From Acidobacteriota bacterium (GTDB taxonomy: Bacteria > Planctomycetota > Phycisphaerae > WQYP01 > JAJZKJ01), in assembly GCA_021804195.1 (NCBI GenBank), contig JAJZKJ010000034.1:1-11067 (forward strand): 11,067 bases of DNA, in the 5' to 3' direction. Below the pieces are notes generated by a model. That model did not search any database and was not told where the DNA came from. It was given only the letters and a program-made list of their open reading frames with translations. Position numbers and translations under genes: made by a program. Shown here in pieces: positions 1 through 7,577 of the stretch (positions are counted from its first letter, which is position 1; each line of letters starts with the position of its first letter).

Positions 1-1568
1 GTGTGGATGCCGCTTTGTTCCGCAGCCAGAAAAGGCGCAGTGACGGGATTGACGGACCGGTGCGGATCGAAGCCGATGGTGGCTCCGCCCGTTTGTCCCT
101 GCCCGGACAGGTGGATGGGGGCGCCCATGGCGGCGGGAAGAATTCCTTTCCGGCCGATGCCCAGGGCCTGGTTCCAGCGTGTGGATTCCCACCCAGGGCC
201 GGGAAAGATCATCAGCAGTCCGCCGGCTCTGACGTAACGGCGCAGCCTTGCGGCCAGACGCCCGCCGGGCGCGGCCGGATCGCTCAGGATAATGCCGTTG
301 TATGGACGTAGCACTTCATCGACAAGTTGTAAATTATCGATGGATGAGGGCTGGAAGGTGTTGTGGCGGCGGTGCGGCGCCAGGGCCGCCCGCAGCCAGG
401 CGGTGCTCGCGAGCGTATGCGGGAGCGGATCGCCCGGTTCGCCGTCGACGAGCAAAAGCTTGACGTGCCGCACGGCTTGGACCACCAGCCGGCGGACATT
501 GTCGATGGGCAGAGAATCTGCGCCGACGCGGGCCTCCAGGGCATGATCGCCCGGTGAACGTATCTGCCGCGGGAGTAAAAATTCCATCGTCCGGGTTTGC
601 CCCGGTTTGATGCGGTGAATGGTCTGTTCTCCGGCGGGCGTATGGTCCAGGAAAAATCGCACCCGTACGTCGGCTTGCATGGAGGTTGTACCGTTGAACA
701 CTCCGTAGCGAAGCCGCAGGGGTTTATCGACAAGAACGACGGGGTGGGTGACTTGCAGGGAGGTCAGAGCCATATTGGCCGCATGGGGGTCGCCGACATC
801 GACCCATCGCAGTTTGGCTCCCGTGGCCCGGATCGCGCGGATGGTCCGGCGCAGTGCGGCGGCGACGGACGAACCTGTTCCGCGACCGTTGCTCTCGCCA
901 AAATCAGCCGCGGCGGAATCGGTAATCACCCATATTCGTCGATTAGCGGTTCGCGCGCGGGCGCCGCGGAGAATTTTCAGTGCCCGCTGCAAACCGGATC
1001 GCAAGTCCACCGCCGCCTGCGTAACGTGACGGCGATGAACGATCTTTTCCGCCAGCGACAAGTCACGGGTGGGCCGATCCAGCATCGGCTGGTCATAGAT
1101 CGAGCCGCGGACGATGGCGACGCGTCCGCCGGGAGCGGAGCCAAGCCAGTTCGTAAGTAATCGGCGGGATCGGATGAAAACCGAGGGTGATCTCGGCGGG
1201 CGGTAAGCCATGGGATAAGCGTCATTCCAGACCACAACCGTCAAGCGGTTGCTGGATCCCAGCAGCGGCGCCAGGGCCGTGCCGGCGGGTGTGAACTGGG
1301 CGATGGCGGCGGCCAGCAGCAGAATGGCCAGGCAGCGCAGCAGCAACAGCAGCCAGCGTTCCAACTGGAGTCGGCGAAAGTTGCGCCGATGGGCCACCCG
1401 CAGAAACTCCATGGCCGCCCAGGGCACCATGCGAAAACGGCGCCGGTTGAACAGGTGAATCACAATGGGAATGGCCGCGGCCGCGGCGCCGGCGCCGAAA
1501 AGCCACGGCGTGACAAACGGGAACACGGCGATCAAATACGGCGGTGATAACAAAGCAATTCCATTCAT
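1..1568 (-). CDS. BatA-like aerotolerance-type membrane protein with vWA-like domain (partial, C-terminus off the left edge)
   Basis: The frame is open from an ATG at 1568 to base 1 (522 codons plus two bases), so only the C-terminus is missing. Residues about 16-92 match the BatA/aerotolerance-regulator N-terminal domain: a first membrane segment ending in IPIVIHLFNRRRF (33-45), the VPWAAMEFL motif (48-56), a basic cytoplasmic stretch, then a leucine-rich second membrane segment (72-90). A vWA-like domain follows from about 108; its usual DxSxS metal site reads NDAYPM at 115-120, so the metal ligands look lost, although a later ITDS motif remains. The C-terminal part contains LLLVDGEPGD and a glycine-rich YVRAGGLLMIFPG segment, like the glutamine-amidotransferase-like domain of long planctomycete homologues. 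Such proteins sit in the inner membrane and are linked to MoxR ATPases. An in-frame ATG at 1634 would add 22 residues; 1568 is preferred because the conserved FVTPW motif normally lies near the N-terminus. Neither start has a clear ribosome-binding site. The family is well supported; its function is known only loosely. Confidence 0.85.
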   Translation of the reverse strand, partial: MNGIALLSPPYLIAVFPFVTPWLFGAGAAAAAIPIVIHLFNRRRFRMVPWAAMEFLRVAHRRNFRRLQLERWLLLLLRCLAILLLAAAIAQFTPAGTALAPLLGSSNRLTVVVWNDAYPMAYRPPRSPSVFIRSRRLLTNWLGSAPGGRVAIVRGSIYDQPMLDRPTRDLSLAEKIVHRRHVTQAAVDLRSGLQRALKILRGARARTANRRIWVITDSAAADFGESNGRGTGSSVAAALRRTIRAIRATGAKLRWVDVGDPHAANMALTSLQVTHPVVLVDKPLRLRYGVFNGTTSMQADVRVRFFLDHTPAGEQTIHRIKPGQTRTMEFLLPRQIRSPGDHALEARVGADSLPIDNVRRLVVQAVRHVKLLLVDGEPGDPLPHTLASTAWLRAALAPHRRHNTFQPSSIDNLQLVDEVLRPYNGIILSDPAAPGGRLAARLRRYVRAGGLLMIFPGPGWESTRWNQALGIGRKGILPAAMGAPIHLSGQGQTGGATIGFDPHRSVNPVTAPFLAAEQSGIH

Positions 1569-1702
1569 ATCCGATTTTCTTGCCGGCGGGGTGCTTTCCG
1601 TCCCGCAACGACATCCTGCACGGGGTGCGGGCATCCCGCCCGACTTGCGGCTTAGACCATGGCGGCTTGGAAGGCCGCCTCCTCTACGGCATCCACAGGC
1701 TC

Positions 1703-2629
1703 TTACGCCATGCGGGCCGCGCGGGTGGCCAGGAATCCCGGCAGCGATATATCCAGCGGTACGCTGGTGTCCACCTGGGCATAATCAACATGCAGTTGGT
1801 GGCACGCGGTGCGAATTTGCGCGGTATGCCGGTGCAACTCATTGAGGTAAGCGTCGCGCAGCGCCTGCGGCTCAACGAGGACGTCGTTCGCTTCCTCCAT
1901 GCCCCGGAACATGGTGGTGGCGCGAAATGGAAATTCGATTTCGTCGTGATCGAGCGTCTGGAGGACAATCAAATCATGCCGGCGATGGCGCAGGCGGCGA
2001 ATGCCTTTGATGATGCGTTCGGGATCGTCAAATAAATCGCTGATGAGCACAACCAGACTGCGGTGGCGGATTTCTCCGGCGATTTCCTCCAGCACGTGGC
2101 CGGTGTCGGTTTTCGGCGCGCCCGGAGTGGTCGAAAGCTCCTCGATGATGATGCGCCACTGGCGCGGATTGTTGGAGGGGCGAATCAGATGGCGCAGACG
2201 CGAATCAAAAATTGCCAGTCCGGCGCCGTCCTGCTGGCGCAGGGCCACGTAGGCCATGCTCGCGGCGATGCTGGTGGCGTGATCGAACTTGCGCCAATCG
2301 GTGTTGACCTGGCCGGCGTAATTCATCGACGAAGACGCGTCCACCACCAGCAACACCTGGAGATTGGTTTCCTCCTCGTATTGTTTGATGTAGTGTCGAT
2401 CGGTGCGCCCGAACACTTTCCAATCGATGTACTTGATGTCGTCGCCGCTGGCATAAGGCCGGTGTTGGGCGAATTCGACGGAGAAGCCCCGGTAAGGCGA
2501 ACGGTGCATGCCGGTGACAAATCCTTCCACAATCAGGCGGGCGCGGATGTCCAGCGCGGCGATCTTGGCCAGAGTGCGCGGGTCCAGATACCGGCGATAG
2601 TCGATGTTTGGTTGATCCGATTTACCCAT
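1703..2629 (-). CDS. DUF58 domain protein with vWA-like fold
   Basis: This 308-residue protein has the usual DUF58 length. The diagnostic motif is at 58-74: RPYASGDDIKYIDWKVF, matching the family pattern R-Y-x-x-GD-x(4)-IDW. A vWA-like domain follows, with an intact metal-site motif DASSS at 97-101 and a second acidic motif LISDLFDD at 195-202. No membrane segment is visible, so it is probably cytoplasmic or membrane-associated. DUF58 proteins are nearly always encoded beside MoxR ATPases and BatA-like proteins and are thought to be MoxR partners; the exact activity is unknown. The start is fixed by AGGAG five bases before the ATG. Longer versions of the frame, up to 2917, would run into the moxR 3' end and lack domain similarity. 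The gene is 184 bp downstream of moxR and 134 bp upstream of the BatA-like gene. Identification is firm, function is not. Confidence 0.93.
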   Translation of the reverse strand: MGKSDQPNIDYRRYLDPRTLAKIAALDIRARLIVEGFVTGMHRSPYRGFSVEFAQHRPYASGDDIKYIDWKVFGRTDRHYIKQYEEETNLQVLLVVDASSSMNYAGQVNTDWRKFDHATSIAASMAYVALRQQDGAGLAIFDSRLRHLIRPSNNPRQWRIIIEELSTTPGAPKTDTGHVLEEIAGEIRHRSLVVLISDLFDDPERIIKGIRRLRHRRHDLIVLQTLDHDEIEFPFRATTMFRGMEEANDVLVEPQALRDAYLNELHRHTAQIRTACHQLHVDYAQVDTSVPLDISLPGFLATRAARMA

Positions 2630-2634
2630 CACGG

Positions 2635-2639
2635 CTCCT
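2635..2639 (-). promoter_or_regulatory. Ribosome-binding site of the DUF58 gene
   Basis: On the minus strand AGGAG lies five bases before the ATG at 2629. It decides in favour of this start over upstream in-frame codons that would overlap moxR. Confidence 0.75.
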
Positions 2640-2813
2640 GCCGGGGAAAAACCATCCATGGCTCTCGGGACCATCCGGCGAATTCTCATCCCGGTTCCTG
2701 GCGGCCGCGGGAGCCATCGGGATTCCCGACGCGGGCCTTCGCCGCGGGGAGAATCCACATTTCGCGCGGGTGCCCACCGCCCCAGCCCTGTTTTTTCCGC
2801 CCGCGCAACTTGA

Positions 2814-3911
<1,098 letters not shown>

Positions 3912-3918
3912 AACAAGT

Positions 3919-3923
3919 CTCCT
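3919..3923 (-). promoter_or_regulatory. Ribosome-binding site supporting the GTG start of moxR
   Basis: AGGAG on the minus strand lies seven bases before the GTG at 3911. This supports a GTG start over the internal ATG codon 14. Confidence 0.7.
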
Positions 3924-3956
3924 GCAAAATGCCTTGGAGAAGAAACCTTCCGGTGG

Positions 3957-4646
3957 TTAAATACGCTTGCCCAGCGCCGCGAGTATTTTCTTCTCCAGCA
4001 GCGGATCACGACCGATGGTCATCCAATACTGTTTCCCCGCGTTCAAAGGGGCGTGGCTGGACTGGAGGGTAAGGGCGTTGCCGCCGAAAGCGGACGGCCC
4101 GTAAAAAGCCATATTGCCGACTTCGCCGGTGGGATTTTCTCTTTGCTCCACCAGCACTTCCACCGTGATCATGAAGGTATCCGAATGCGCCGCGTGCGTG
4201 ATAACCAGTCGCACCGTGCGGCGATAAGTATTGAGCGTGCTTTCCAGAAGCGACGCGCCGGTGGTGGCGTCCGGCCGCCACCATTGAAGCAGTTCCGGCC
4301 CCATGCGCGGATAGGTGGTGATGACGCCCAGCCGGTAGTTGCTCCAATTGATGCGATAGCCCATTCGCCGCAGAAGCGCGATGCTTTGCCGCCAGATATG
4401 GCCGTAATTGGCGATGCGGACAAGGCGCATGGAGGCATTGCGGGTATTGGCAAACCAGTGCGGCGATACGGCCACGCGCCGCGCCGCCGCTGGGCGGACG
4501 GGCGCCGGACGCACCGGCGGCAGAGCCCAGGGCGCTCCGATCGCGGCCGGTTGAAGCGGTGCGATAATGGTATGGCACCCACTTACGCCCAGCATCAGGC
4601 CGAGCGCGGCGAGCATGGCGACAAGACGCGGACACGCATGTTTCAT
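3957..4646 (-). CDS. Putative lipoprotein of unknown function
   Basis: A 229-residue protein with a short basic N-terminus, a hydrophobic stretch (7-20) and a lipobox ending VSGC, with the acylated cysteine predicted at 24. After it comes a proline/alanine-rich linker (about 30-58), which could span the periplasm, then a domain of about 170 residues. Visible features of that domain are a YRINWSNYRLGVITTYPRMGPELLQWW segment (positions about 97-123), a stretch of alternating hydrophobic residues RRTVRLVI (142-149) and the motif EVLVEQRENP (about 162-171). I recognise no catalytic motif and no named family. Location should be the outer or inner membrane, facing the periplasm. The ATG has no clear ribosome-binding site. 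The gene sits between the porin and moxR, all in one direction, with gaps of 42 and 45 bp, so it may belong to either unit. Coding status is supported by the signal peptide and tight packing. Confidence 0.78.
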   Translation of the reverse strand: MKHACPRLVAMLAALGLMLGVSGCHTIIAPLQPAAIGAPWALPPVRPAPVRPAAARRVAVSPHWFANTRNASMRLVRIANYGHIWRQSIALLRRMGYRINWSNYRLGVITTYPRMGPELLQWWRPDATTGASLLESTLNTYRRTVRLVITHAAHSDTFMITVEVLVEQRENPTGEVGNMAFYGPSAFGGNALTLQSSHAPLNAGKQYWMTIGRDPLLEKKILAALGKRI

Positions 4647-4688
4647 GACGGTATTGTAACGGACACCGGCGCCTTTTGACCACGACGA

Positions 4689-6077
4689 TTAAAAGCTGAT
4701 CGCAACTTGTATCGTGGCCACCAGGGCATTTGGATATATTCCGCCGGGATTGATGATGTACTGCAAGTCCGGTTGAACGTTCAGCCACGGGGTGACCTGC
4801 GCGGAGTAAAAACTTTCGATGGATAATTCATAATTTTTCGGGCTTTGCGCATAGCGACTCAGGTGCGCCCAGGTGAAACCGATGCCGGTATTGTCGTCCG
4901 GGCGGCCGGGAATCAGACCGCGCCAGCGCAGGCCGCCGAGCAGGTTCTGATCGATCTCCGTGAGCCGGTCGTTCGCCCACGCATATTGAATAAACGCTCC
5001 GATCCGCGAGTCGCTCCGGGCTTTGGCTGGGGAGGATTTCCACAGTGTTTGATCCAGATAACCATAAAAACCATGCGCGCCTTGCACATGGGTTCCCTGA
5101 TAAGTATCGAATTTACCGGTGTGATACCATTCGCCCAGAGTCAGCGTTCCGCCAAGGCGGCGCGTCCCCACCCGCCAATCCAGGCTTTCTTCAGCCTGCG
5201 CCAGCATTCCATAAGGATTCTCGATTGCATAGGGGTTGGTGCTGGGGATGGCCGGCACGGTGTTTTCGGTGTTGCCGTCAAAAAGGCCGCCCCGGAGCGT
5301 AACGTCCCGGATCGGCCGCCAGGAAAAATCTCCGCCCCAGGCGGAAAAAGGGTAGCTCGGAAAAACAAAAATCACCGGCGTAAAGCCAAATGAACCGTTG
5401 AGAAAAGGCTCGGCATCGCGGATGTTGTCAAAATCATACGTGGTGTCGATTCGCCCAAGTTTAAACCAGAACCGATGGTCCAGGAGTTCCTGCTTATACC
5501 AGATTTGGTCCAGCCGCGTCGCCGGATTCTGATCAATGGCGCTGATGGCTTGCAGCGCCCCGACCAGATCATTTTGAGGATTCTGACCGCCGTGCGCCAT
5601 GAAATCGACAAACGCCGTACCACCTTTCCAGCCGAAGAGTTTGTCGGTGTTCAACTCCAGGCCCGCATCAAACCGGTAGCGCCAGTCTATGCGGTTGGTG
5701 CGGATTCCACCTGAGAAATTCTCGCTTGCGGCCTGGAGCAACGATACTTCCGGCGTGAGGCCATGATTCTCCAGTGCGGTGCGAACCCCCCACCAGTTGT
5801 CGGTGAGTGTATTGCGCAGGTCATTGAAAGGAAGTCCCAGGCGCCGCCACGCCAGGAATATTTTCGGAGAAGCCCCTGGAGGTTCGGAAGATAAGGGGGC
5901 GGGGGAACTGGAACCCGGTGAACCGGCATGCGCGAAAATATCGCCGGGCATCGTGGCGGGCATGGCGCCGGCTCGGCAAGGCGCCGATGCGTGGAGTATT
6001 CCAACTAAAAAGGCGGATGTGACCATGATGCCGCCGACCAGCTTGGCCGACGGCCCGGTTCCGGACGCACAAGCCAT
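4689..6077 (-). CDS. OprB-family carbohydrate-selective porin
   Basis: A predicted outer-membrane beta-barrel of about 462 residues. Family features include the DNWWGVRTALENHGLTPE segment (about 93-111), LDQIWYKQ (189-196), KLGRIDTTYDF (206-216) and FPSYPFSAWG (239-248). Near the C-terminus is a LRWRGLIPGRPDDNTG stretch followed by VQPDLQYIINPGG, and the last residue is Phe as expected for BAM-dependent insertion. OprB porins let sugars and other small solutes cross the outer membrane; the substrate here is unknown. The start at 6077 gives a Sec signal peptide (basic Lys, hydrophobic core, CRAGA before the cut at about 38). An upstream ATG at 6131 would add 18 residues and is possible; the frame stays open to 6314 but that would overlap the permease gene. 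Neither start has a strong ribosome-binding site. The permease gene lies upstream in the same direction, behind a likely terminator. Confidence 0.88.
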   Translation of the reverse strand: MACASGTGPSAKLVGGIMVTSAFLVGILHASAPCRAGAMPATMPGDIFAHAGSPGSSSPAPLSSEPPGASPKIFLAWRRLGLPFNDLRNTLTDNWWGVRTALENHGLTPEVSLLQAASENFSGGIRTNRIDWRYRFDAGLELNTDKLFGWKGGTAFVDFMAHGGQNPQNDLVGALQAISAIDQNPATRLDQIWYKQELLDHRFWFKLGRIDTTYDFDNIRDAEPFLNGSFGFTPVIFVFPSYPFSAWGGDFSWRPIRDVTLRGGLFDGNTENTVPAIPSTNPYAIENPYGMLAQAEESLDWRVGTRRLGGTLTLGEWYHTGKFDTYQGTHVQGAHGFYGYLDQTLWKSSPAKARSDSRIGAFIQYAWANDRLTEIDQNLLGGLRWRGLIPGRPDDNTGIGFTWAHLSRYAQSPKNYELSIESFYSAQVTPWLNVQPDLQYIINPGGIYPNALVATIQVAISF

Positions 6078-6153
6078 TTGTCCGCGGGTATTTACATTGT
6101 GGGAAAGCGGACATTGTTTATAGGGGCGCATCTTGCTTACATTTTGGAGACAT

Positions 6154-6174
6154 AAAAATACCGTGCAAAGCACG
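6154..6174 (-). terminator. Probable Rho-independent terminator after the FTR1 permease gene
   Basis: Read on the minus strand, CGTGC-TTT-GCACG forms a perfect five-pair stem, followed after three bases by five T residues. It starts just after the permease stop codon (6179) and before the porin start. The stem is short, so termination may be partial. Confidence 0.45.
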
Positions 6175-6178
6175 TGGC

Positions 6179-7282
6179 TCATGCTTCCTGCACCGCCAGC
6201 CGCGCCGGCCGCCATACGCGGAAATACTGGGCTATAAAATACGTGCCGGCCACAAATATCCCGGCTGCCGCCTGGGATGTCAAACCTTCGATGTTTGGAA
6301 ATACCGCGAACCATGTTCCCAGCCAGTCCGGCATGGGAACGCCAATCGTGTGCGTGGGAATCCAGTTGGCCTGCTGCATTTCCTGCACGCTTTCACCGAC
6401 CATTACCAGCAGTACGCCGCCGATCATCACGCCGGTAAGAATGAGCATTTTCCTGTAGGGGAGCCGGTAATGGGCGGAAAATGTTAGAAATGCGACCAAC
6501 ACGGTCAGGATCAGTCCGATCAGAAACCCCGCCAGAACCACTCTCCCGCCGGTCCGAAGTCGCCAGGACTGCAGCATGATCACCACTTCAACCCCTTCGC
6601 GATATACGGATGTGAATCCTATGGTCACCAGGCCCCAATAAATCGCCGCCTTGTTGCGGTCGGGCGTGTTCATCAGATTGCGCCAGCGGCGGTTGTGGTG
6701 GGTAATCCAGCCGGTCCAATATATTTTGTGGAAAAACCAGTTCATGATTACCATCAGCACGATGATCGCCAAGAGGCCGCTAGCCGCCTGAACGTTCAGC
6801 GCCTGGCGGCTATTGTTCGCGTCAATGGCCGTCAGAATCGCCACAACCACAAAATACGTTATTACGCTCGCAAGAAATGCAAAGCCCGAACCTATCGCCA
6901 CTGGCTTCCAGTAGTCGCGTTCGATGCGAGCCAGACTTGCCGTGAGCGCCGCGAGTACCAGAATTGCTTCGAGTCCCTCTCGGAATACCAGGATGCCGGC
7001 GTTGACTATTCCAGCGATGGGGCTGATGTTTTCCGAAGCCATCCCGGTGGGAACCGCTGGATTTCCACCTTCCGTAACACCTTGCCAGACCAGAACGCCG
7101 GCCACAATGAGCGCCGCCGCGATAACTGTGGCATAAAAGGCGGCTTTAATTTGGTGGGAACCATGGTAGCCCAAGGGACGAAAATCTCTCTTCTTTTCTG
7201 CTTTGGGTTGAACACTTTTTTCAGAAGACAAATCGTTATTTGTGGGCACGTAAGGTGTCTCCAGGTAGCCGCCGCGGAACAA
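6179..7282 (-). CDS. FTR1/EfeU-type high-affinity iron permease
   Basis: A 367-residue polytopic membrane protein of the oxidase-dependent Fe2+ transporter family. The two hallmark iron-binding motifs are intact: REGLE at 101-105 and REGVE at 228-232, each inside a predicted membrane helix. Further membrane segments lie at about 127-150, 165-185, 246-268, 279-298 and 335-355. An extra hydrophobic segment at 46-66, preceded by a charged soluble tail of about 45 residues, comes before the core and is not part of the minimal family. Homologues import iron across the inner membrane with a partner oxidase or periplasmic protein (EfeO/EfeB or cupredoxin types); none is visible in this window. The only conventional in-frame start is a TTG at 7282 with GAGG 11 bases upstream, a poor arrangement. 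The frame stays open upstream to a TGA near 7355 and looks protein-like just before the TTG, so the true N-terminus is uncertain. The family call is firm. Confidence 0.9.
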   Translation of the reverse strand: MFRGGYLETPYVPTNNDLSSEKSVQPKAEKKRDFRPLGYHGSHQIKAAFYATVIAAALIVAGVLVWQGVTEGGNPAVPTGMASENISPIAGIVNAGILVFREGLEAILVLAALTASLARIERDYWKPVAIGSGFAFLASVITYFVVVAILTAIDANNSRQALNVQAASGLLAIIVLMVIMNWFFHKIYWTGWITHHNRRWRNLMNTPDRNKAAIYWGLVTIGFTSVYREGVEVVIMLQSWRLRTGGRVVLAGFLIGLILTVLVAFLTFSAHYRLPYRKMLILTGVMIGGVLLVMVGESVQEMQQANWIPTHTIGVPMPDWLGTWFAVFPNIEGLTSQAAAGIFVAGTYFIAQYFRVWRPARLAVQEA

Positions 7283-7461
7283 TTTCCGATGCGCCTCGCA
7301 ATATTCCCGAACCGCATGGTCAGATTGATGACATATTATGTGTGTTGAGAATCGGTTTCAACTGATAGACCGTAGTTCTTAAACCACTTGCAAGTCGCAC
7401 CGCAAAGCGTAAGATACCAACGTTTATAAGGGTTTTGTGACTTTTGGACGCCGTGTATTAT

Positions 7462-7510
7462 GACGATTGTCGATCCGAAGGTTGCGGGTTCGATCCCCGT
7501 CGCCCTCGCA
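7462..7510 (+). pseudogene. Orphan 3' part of a tRNA gene (Asp-like, GTC anticodon); likely attachment-site scar or relic
   Basis: Going back from the 3' end, the segment fits tRNA geometry. The acceptor 3' strand CGCCCTC is at 7501-7507, followed by a G at the discriminator position (7508). The T arm GCGGG-TTCGATC-CCCGT is at 7484-7500, the five-base variable loop AGGTT at 7479-7483, the anticodon stem 3' side TCCGA at 7474-7478 and the loop TTGTCGA at 7467-7473. This puts GTC (Asp) at 34-36, which agrees with the G discriminator. The matching anticodon stem 5' side should read TCGGA but reads GACGA, so only two pairs form, and no D arm or GAGGGCG acceptor 5' strand is found upstream. It is therefore not a working tRNA. 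Such 3' tRNA fragments are typical of sites where an integrating element recombined; a decayed tRNA is the other explanation. The Asp identity is tentative because G37 is unusual with this anticodon. Confidence 0.62.
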
Positions 7511-7561
7511 TAACACCGGTCAAAGGCCGCGGAACGTAAAGGACGGATACGGGACAAACTC

Positions 7562-7575
7562 AAGGAGGCCTCCTT
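7562..7575 (+). promoter_or_regulatory. Ribosome-binding site inside a perfect palindrome
   Basis: AAGGAGGCCTCCTT is a perfect 14 bp palindrome. Its left half is a full Shine-Dalgarno sequence, nine bases before the ATG at 7578, so the start is well supported. In the mRNA the half-sites could pair within one transcript (AAGGA/TCCTT around a GGCC loop) or between two, masking the ribosome-binding site. Control by this route is inference. Confidence 0.7.
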
Positions 7576-7577
7576 AA

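Larger units (their letters stand above)
7283..7577. other. Intergenic region between permease and phosphoesterase genes
   Basis: This 295 bp gap separates two divergently transcribed genes. It is more AT-rich at 7321-7470 than its surroundings. It holds the orphan tRNA 3' part, an odd-centred palindrome acatattatgt at 7331-7341 upstream of the permease, and the ribosome-binding palindrome of the phosphoesterase gene. I see no convincing sigma-70 promoter and no full Fur box. An antisense frame across the tRNA remnant (translating to RATGIEPATFG) is an artefact of the T arm. Confidence 0.55.

Noticed and set aside
4006..4788. Minus-strand frame of 260 codons overlapping the lipoprotein gene
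   Set aside because: It runs across the porin 3' end and shows His/Arg/Gly-rich shadow composition; the overlapping frame has a lipobox and fits between its neighbours.
6132..6314. N-terminal extension of the porin up to 6314
   Set aside because: It overlaps the permease C-terminus and puts the signal peptide deep inside the protein; 6077 or 6131 is far more likely.
7336..7563. Minus-strand frame of 75 codons containing RATGIEPATFG
   Set aside because: This peptide is a known artefact of translating the antisense of a tRNA T arm; it overlaps the tRNA remnant and has no ribosome-binding site or domain.
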